Source: Sipunculus nudus (taxonomy: Eukaryota > Annelida > Sipuncula > Golfingiida > Sipunculidae). From it: a stretch of DNA of 64,000 bases. Below, one piece after another: positions 58,051-64,000 of the stretch. The notes under the pieces were generated by a model. That model saw only the letters and a list, made by a program, of their open reading frames with translations, searched no databases and was not told the DNA's origin. Location of the stretch: contig CM049316.1 in NCBI GenBank assembly GCA_026874595.1, positions 48,426,695 through 48,490,694 of the forward strand, in the 5' to 3' direction. How positions within the stretch are numbered: position 1 is the first letter of the stretch; each line of letters opens with the position of its first letter. Position numbers and translations under genes: made by a program.

Positions 58051-58682
58051 CCGTAAAATCTCCACTTAAAACCGCACTTCCGATTAAAACCGCACCCAGA
58101 CTTCGCCGAAATTTCAGGCGAGACACCGCAAGGGGCTCAAATACTAAGAACCCCCCTTTAAAACCGCACCAACATTCGCTACAGAATGATTTGACAAAAG
58201 ACACAATCAAGCTATCATCTAGAAATGAACACGCGTAGGTTGCGACTCGGCCATTCCTGTCAACTTTAAAATTCTTTGGGCATTTTATTTAAACACATCA
58301 TAACACTTTTTTGCAGGGTCACTCAAGCATGAAGTTTGGGAAGACGTAAGAGCCGGTAAACCTCTGCCTGTTTATACAGATTTTATATTCTGTGCCGTAT
58401 TCTTGTTTGCTACTGATTTGTCATTATATTTAATTTATAAATAACAAATAATCGTAAATAATACATTTACACACGGCTCCCATGCATGCGAGACTGCTGC
58501 TAAGAACGGCCTTCGAAAGTTGCAATATTATCGCCCACTCGCCGGCCCAAAAACGATGTCTGTCGGGAAGATATTCAGGAAACCCTTCTAGTATAAACCG
58601 CACAGTGCTTTCAGGAAATCAACCTGATTTCAAGATTTTGAATTTCTTGATTAAACCGCAGTTTTAAGTGGAGATTTTACGG
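58051..58682. mobile_element. TIR DNA transposon, 632 bp, CCGTAAAATCTCCACTTA ends
   Basis: Terminal inverted repeats of 22 bp are identical. Subterminal TTAAAACCGCAC motifs occur at 58065, 58083 and 58158, and near the right end in reverse. Flanks are TG and TA, so a TA target site with one mutation is plausible (Tc1/mariner-like, inference). Inside, 58318-58346 has an acceptor, an ATG start and a strong GTAAGAG donor. Confidence 0.8.
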
Positions 58683-59054
58683 TATATCAACAATCTCAGG
58701 TTTATCACTGGTCATGCATGCCAAGAAATGATGCCCTGCCTGTTTTCTGCAGTGAAACTTGCAATTCATCTGGCCTCCATCGGCTGTATTTGATAATCAG
58801 CTATGGCCAACTGAATCTTCAGATAGTACTAATGTCTATTAAATAAAGTAAGTTTGTATCAGTTTAGTAGCTATTCAGGAGATGATTATGAAGGTTCAGG
58901 TCTTTATAATCAGGACTCTTCAACTATTTGAAACAAGAAAGCTTTACAAAATGTCTAAGAACATAACAACATATAGACTCACTAACATATATACATATAG
59001 TTGCAATGCAATGTGTATTTGAAACTTTCATCAATGTATAATTTGTTTTAACAG
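58683..59054. other. Intergenic or 5' intron, nothing recognised
   Basis: AT-rich up to the polypyrimidine acceptor TTTGTTTTAACAG at 59054. Confidence 0.4.
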
Positions 59055-59236
59055 CCATCAGATTGTGTAGAAGCATGAATTGAAAATGAGTGAGTCATTT
59101 ATCGCACCTACTCAGACACCTGTCAAACCAGCAGGTCAGTCTCAGCAAACCGTAGGCAGCATTGTGCAGGCCACCCCAGGCTACAGTCGGCAACATACAC
59201 CATTCAGGAAAACCCCAACAGTCAGAAGCATTAGAG
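59055..59236 (+). CDS. First coding exon of an unidentified plus-strand gene
   Basis: The exon has a good acceptor (TTTGTTTTAACAG), an in-frame stop (TAG) upstream of the ATG at 59086, and a donor AGAG followed by GTCAGTG. The 50 codons encode a serine-, threonine-, proline- and glutamine-rich basic peptide (start MSESFIAPTQTP; end HTPFRKTPTVRSIR) typical of a disordered N-terminus with TP phosphorylation-type sites. Codon content is unlike the surrounding AT-rich DNA. The next exon may start at 63982, which fits in phase (G FAVNLP). I do not recognise the protein. Confidence 0.6.
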
Positions 59237-60129
59237 GTCAGTGTAATGTACAGCTGAGGAAGCGTGAGGATGTACATCCATGTTATATTTACTCGGGTCT
59301 AACATTTCGGGTGTGAACTTCAGTGACTTACAGACAGTAATCTTAATGTATTTCAAACAGTAACTGTGACAAACTTTACCTACATCTATGAAAATTTCAT
59401 CAGTCTTATATGCACAGCATTTCTGTGAGAACTTGCTGAAGATTGTTACTCAGTTTATTTAACCGATTAACAGCTGAGTCGGTTCAGAGCAAGTGGAATA
59501 AAAAGTGTGACCTGACCTCCCCTCCCCCCCCCCCCCCCAGCAAGGAGGCTGCTGTATCCTGATGTTACACATGTACACCTAATTATGTCTCCCCCCCCCC
59601 CCCCCCCTCCAGGGGAGACGTTGTTTGCAGTGCCATCGTCTGTGGTCATTAATCCTTATAGTCTGCAGGATATCTTGTCAGCCCAAAAACTTTTAAAGGG
59701 CTGCATATTTTCCTCCCACATTTGAAACACTATTGTACATCCCAAAATCACAGACTAGCTCGAAACCCTGTGACCTTGCCCTTCATCTTCAAGGTCAGAT
59801 TGCTAAAATGTAAAATTTTTGTGAACCTCATAACTTTTTAAAGTATTTATCATTTTGTCCCCAAATTTAGTACACCAATTGTTTATACCAAGATCTCTGA
59901 CAAATTTGTGACGAAGATCTTCAAGGTCAAATCAGCCGAATTATAGTTATTGTCTTGTGTACACAATAACTATTGAAGGGCTGCATTATTTCCTCCAAAA
60001 TTGGAACATTCATTGATCCTAACAAAAGCCTATCAGATTTTGAAATCCAGTGACCTTGACTTTGATCTTCAAGGTCAAATTTATGCAATTCTAGGAGTAT
60101 TGGGACTCCATAATTTTGGAAGTACTTAA
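59237..60129. repeat. Intron: C runs and a diverged tandem repeat
   Basis: C runs at 59523-59539 and 59590-59607 flank a short segment. 59680-60120 has two or three units with AGGGCTGCAT and GATCTTCAAGGTCAAAT. Confidence 0.6.
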
Positions 60130-62446
60130 GAATTTTTGGCTGAACTATAGTCCTGGTCCTTTGTCTGTCGGCTGTCCGTCTGTCTGTCTGTCCGTCAGTT
60201 AAACTGGAATTTGGCATACCTTTAGATGTCCCCAAAATCTCCTACCATACCTAAAATTGGGTCACAAGAACTTCATTCCTTCGAATAATTAAGAAAAAAC
60301 CTCCGTTTTCCATTAAAAACCCATTGTTACACATCAAGACTGCCTAATATCAAAACCACTGACCTGATATTGATCATTTTTAATATATTAATTCTTCTAT
60401 ATATTGCCTATGTACATATCAGAAATTAGTTCAGTATTTTTTAAATTCTTAAAGTAATGGGCCCGAACATAATGCACTTTGTAAAAATTCAGTAAAAATA
60501 TTTACTTCCTTAACTTGAGAATTGCTGAAGCTAGAAACTTTTTTTACAGGTATCTAACTATATTTAATTAAGATTCAATTGTATATACCCAATATTCGAT
60601 GTGAATTTTTCAAATTTTGTAGGTTTTTAGCAAAAAAATCATAACCTTAAATTTTGCCAAGATTTGACCATGGCACATTTTTTTCTTGTAACTGCTGTGG
60701 ATTTAATTTTCACAGCATGTTACCATAAGCATTTCATCTGTTAACATATGAAATTTGAAACCAGTTGATCAAAAACTGTAGATTTTATTCAAGTTTTTAA
60801 GCACCATGTAAAGTATTGTTTAGACCAAGCAAGTGTTATGTTGTTTGCTAGAGCTCAGCTCCCCAGCTTCCCAGGCCAGCTCTCAGCTCCCAAAATTTGG
60901 CATACAGTTAGATGTCCCCCAAAACCCCTACCATACCAAAAGTTTGGTCACTAGAACTTCATTCCTTTTAGATATTAAGAAAAACTTCAATTTTCAATTA
61001 AAAACCCATTGTTACACTTCAAGACTGCCTAATATCAAAACCACTGATCTGACTTTGATCATATATGTTATTCTTTACATACTCTATGCACATGCCAGAA
61101 ATGATGTCAGTATTGCGAAATCGTTTTAAATTATTGACTCAAACATAAGGCACTTTGTAAAAAATCAAGAAATATATTTACTCCCTAAACATGAGAATTG
61201 CTGAAGCTAGAGATTTTTTTGTCATGGATATAACATTATTTAATCAAGATTCAATTGTATACTAAAAATTAATTCTGAATTTTTATAGCATTATAAAGTT
61301 ATTATCATAAATATAAAATCGGTACCTTAAATTTTGCCTAACTTTGACCATGGCATGTTTGTTTCCTGTAAGCACTGTTGATATAATTTTCATATCATGC
61401 AGAAATAAGGATTTCAGCTTGTTAGTTTTGAAAATTGAAAGAAATAGGCCAAAAACTGTAGCTTTTATTATAGTTTTTATGAGACCATGTCAGACCCTTG
61501 GCTCTACCCTGTCCCTCTTCAGTTACCTTTATGTCCTCTAGTTGACCTCTCAGGCCAATAATGCATGCTTTAGGCGGGGCATATACTGGCCATAGCTTAT
61601 GGCTTGCCTCAGTTGATTCAGGTGTCCAACCCAACTCATCTATTAGTTGTTTGGACAGAAGCATAACAATAAACAATAAATAATTAAAAATTTGTATAGG
61701 TTTATAATGAAAACTTTGAAAAAATCAATAGAAAAGGAATTTGATAGTTGATGAGTAACAGGGAATTACCTTGCAATTACTAATGTTTTATGGATTTTGT
61801 ATGATTGAATGAAAATGTATTCCAAATAACACCATTGAGTCACCTATGGTATTTTTCTTTTCAATTTTAATAATAAAAAAAAATAATTAAAATTTATTGT
61901 TCTATACTATTAGGGATTATATGAAGTAAATAAATGATAGACAAAGATGCAGTTGATAATATTAATCTAAATTTCCAGATCTTTTCCAAGTGTTTCAGCT
62001 TGTTAATTTATATTTATTTTTAAATTTTACTCAAACAAGTACTGAATAAAGATGTCAATATGTTTCACTAATGACATTAAGACATGTGGCTGTAACAGCT
62101 GTCACAAGACTATGTAAATAATCAAAATTTATGTTACTAGTTCCTATATTTCAGTTAATAAAATTAAACTTGCCCATCTCTAGTTTTCTTGTATAATTTA
62201 TAGGGTGTTCTTATCCTTGGGATATTTTTTACACATATAATGGTTTCATAGCTGAGATTACTTCAAATTTTTTTCTGATCCATTTTTTTTAAATAAAAAA
62301 ATTTAAATATGATAAAAAATCAGATCTTAGACAAGTTTTTATTATGATTTCTGTAATGTTAATAATTGTCATAAGACTCTTGCTATGTCTAGTGTGTAGA
62401 TTGATGTGAAGGTAGTCCAAAATGAATATAATAGTTTTATTTTTAG
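60130..62446 (-). repeat. Second copy of the 54729-56690 segment
   Basis: Same order of modules in the same orientation, offset by about 5.3 kb: TGACCATGGCACATTTTTTTC, CCAGCTCTCAGCTCCCAAAA, TGTCCAACCCAACTCATCTA and TGATAGACAAAGATGCAGTT. About 380 bp at 62000-62380 is unique to this copy. Confidence 0.8.
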
Positions 62447-64000
62447 CTCAGCTGACTTTCAGTCATGCTGGGCTATAGCCATGGGTCTTTGTCCGTCATC
62501 CAGCCAGCCGTCCATCCGTTAGCAGGGCACAAATCGTAACCGTAGGGGCTAGGGCCATGAACCCTATGCAGTCTTAGAGGTTCTAAAAAGATCTCCTTGC
62601 AAACCTGAAATTAGGTCACTGCGACCTATATTCTCGAAGTTATGGGGTGTGTTTGCACCCCCTAGAAATAATTCTTTCAGCCAAAATTTTCATCCCAAAC
62701 CTTCCATCTTTCACATATAGCTCACCTACCAACAGGGGAACAACCATAATTATTTTGAGGTCACAAGGTCAAAGGTCCCAGTCACAGAACCAACTTCTTT
62801 GAAAAGCCTGTGGAGGCATTTTAAGCCAAACCTTTTATCCCAATTCTTTGATCTTTCACATATAGCTCACCTACTAAGTGGGAGAAGAATCCTATAGATG
62901 TTCAGGTCACAAGGTCAAAGGTCAGGGTCACAGGATCCACTTCTTTGAAAAGGTTGTGGACACATTTCAAGCTAGACCTTTCATTCCAAACCTTTCAGTA
63001 CTGATATCGCTTCTCTGCCAACAGGGGAAAAGACCTGTTGATTTTGAGGTCAAAGGTCAAGTTCACAGCACCCTCTTCTTGCGTGGAGTCATTTTCAGGC
63101 AAACTTTTCAATCTATACGTTCCATCTGTCATATATGACTTACCTACCAATAGGGGAAGAAGCCTATTGATGTTGAGTTCAAAAGGTCAAAGGTCAAGGT
63201 CACAATATTGTTCTAAATGCTTGTGAACATATTTCAAGTGAAACTGTTCAACCCAAACCTTCAGTCTTTCACATATGCCACATCTATGCATCACTGAATG
63301 TGATTCAAACTTCATATTTATGGGTCTTTTTGCATGAAGAAATAACTAATTGATTTTGAGGTCAGCTGGTCAGCAGGTTAAAGGTTGCAGGTCTAAGTTA
63401 TTCACTCATTGGTTGCCAAGTAATTACAACCGGCCAGATGTAAGTGGTTAGTAGTTACCCTTCATTTAGAAAGAATCCAGTTGATATGTGGGCAAAAGGC
63501 CAAGGTCATAGGTCAGGGATGTTCACAATAACTTATTTTGTAGACCATCTCTATTTTTCTTGTACATATAACCATTGGTTATGGTACATCTCTTTGTGTG
63601 GCAGTAATTGTGAGTGATGCTGGTGACATATGACTCTCTTTTGTATCAGCCTGTTAAGTGATAAGGCTGAGTGATAAATACCTCGTTACTGCATAACAAA
63701 AACACTGTTGCCGGAATGCTTCAGCCAGGCATTAAGACTGTGAGAGTATAGTATTAAGGTTTAGCAACTGATTTATAAGATGATGGGAACATTTTGCAGT
63801 TTATTTTATGGAATCCTAGCAATAAACTTAGTTTCCTAGATATCTGAATATTTTTATATAAATCACCAGATATAATAGCAAATGTTTGTTGTCATAATAT
63901 GTGGATGTGTACCTGGATTTAGGATGACTTTTTTTTATTACAAGACCTTTAGTCATGCTTTCTGCATTTCTTTTCTTTCAGGTTTTGCAGTTAACCTACC
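62447..64000 (+). repeat. Inverted duplication, arm 2
   Basis: Reverse complement of 38731-40180. Contains about five 140-bp units with GGTCACAAGGTCAAAGGTCA-type cores and, at its right end, an acceptor and exon start. It begins at 62447 with the AGCTCAGCTGACTTTCAGTC hairpin. Confidence 0.9.
63982..64000 (+). CDS. Start of an exon cut by the window end
   Basis: TTTCTTTTCTTTCAG is a strong acceptor; following bases GTTTTGCAGTTAACC stay open in the phase set by the exon at 59236. The same acceptor is preserved in the inverted copy at 38747. Too short to identify. Confidence 0.4.

Overview
The window is animal nuclear DNA from a marine invertebrate, most likely a mollusc (inference from gene structure, AT-rich introns and the mix of dispersed repeats; no species can be fixed without a database search). 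It has no bacterial operons, ribosomal RNA genes or CRISPR arrays.

The one gene identified with confidence is CTDP1 (FCP1), the RNA polymerase II C-terminal-domain phosphatase, on the minus strand from 44162 down to at least 6463. Six coding exons join in phase: 44162-43945, 34227-34135, 28654-28573, 24438-24313, 20274-20027 and 8547-6463. Together they give the N-terminal domain, the DLDQT phosphatase core, a low-complexity linker holding a 17-residue repeat (x7), a BRCT domain and an acidic tail. The last exon was not found and probably lies beyond position 1. An apparent one-base insertion at 8520-8522 breaks the frame inside a highly conserved stretch. A second, unidentified plus-strand gene probably starts with the coding exon 59055-59236 and may continue with an exon that begins at 63982.

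Layout: 1-6462, L1-type LINE remnants and dispersed repeats; 8548-20026 (intron 5), a split-direct-repeat tyrosine-recombinase retroelement (Ngaro type, 10006-12920) and layered repeats; 20275-24312 and 24439-28572 (introns 4 and 3), more repeats, a ~180-bp satellite and a 21-bp minisatellite built from splice-donor sequence; 28655-34134 (intron 2), a 53-bp minisatellite of about 68 copies with acceptor-like units; 34228-43944 (intron 1), repeats, a tRNA-derived SINE and one arm of a large inverted duplication; 44163-64000, intergenic DNA with several well-delimited DNA transposons (some nested), a probable solo LTR, and the second gene.

The most unusual features are the two minisatellites flanking CTDP1 exon 3, one multiplying a 5' splice-site sequence and the other a 3' splice-site-like sequence, and a set of repeat families with different bodies that share the same 3'-terminal hairpin.
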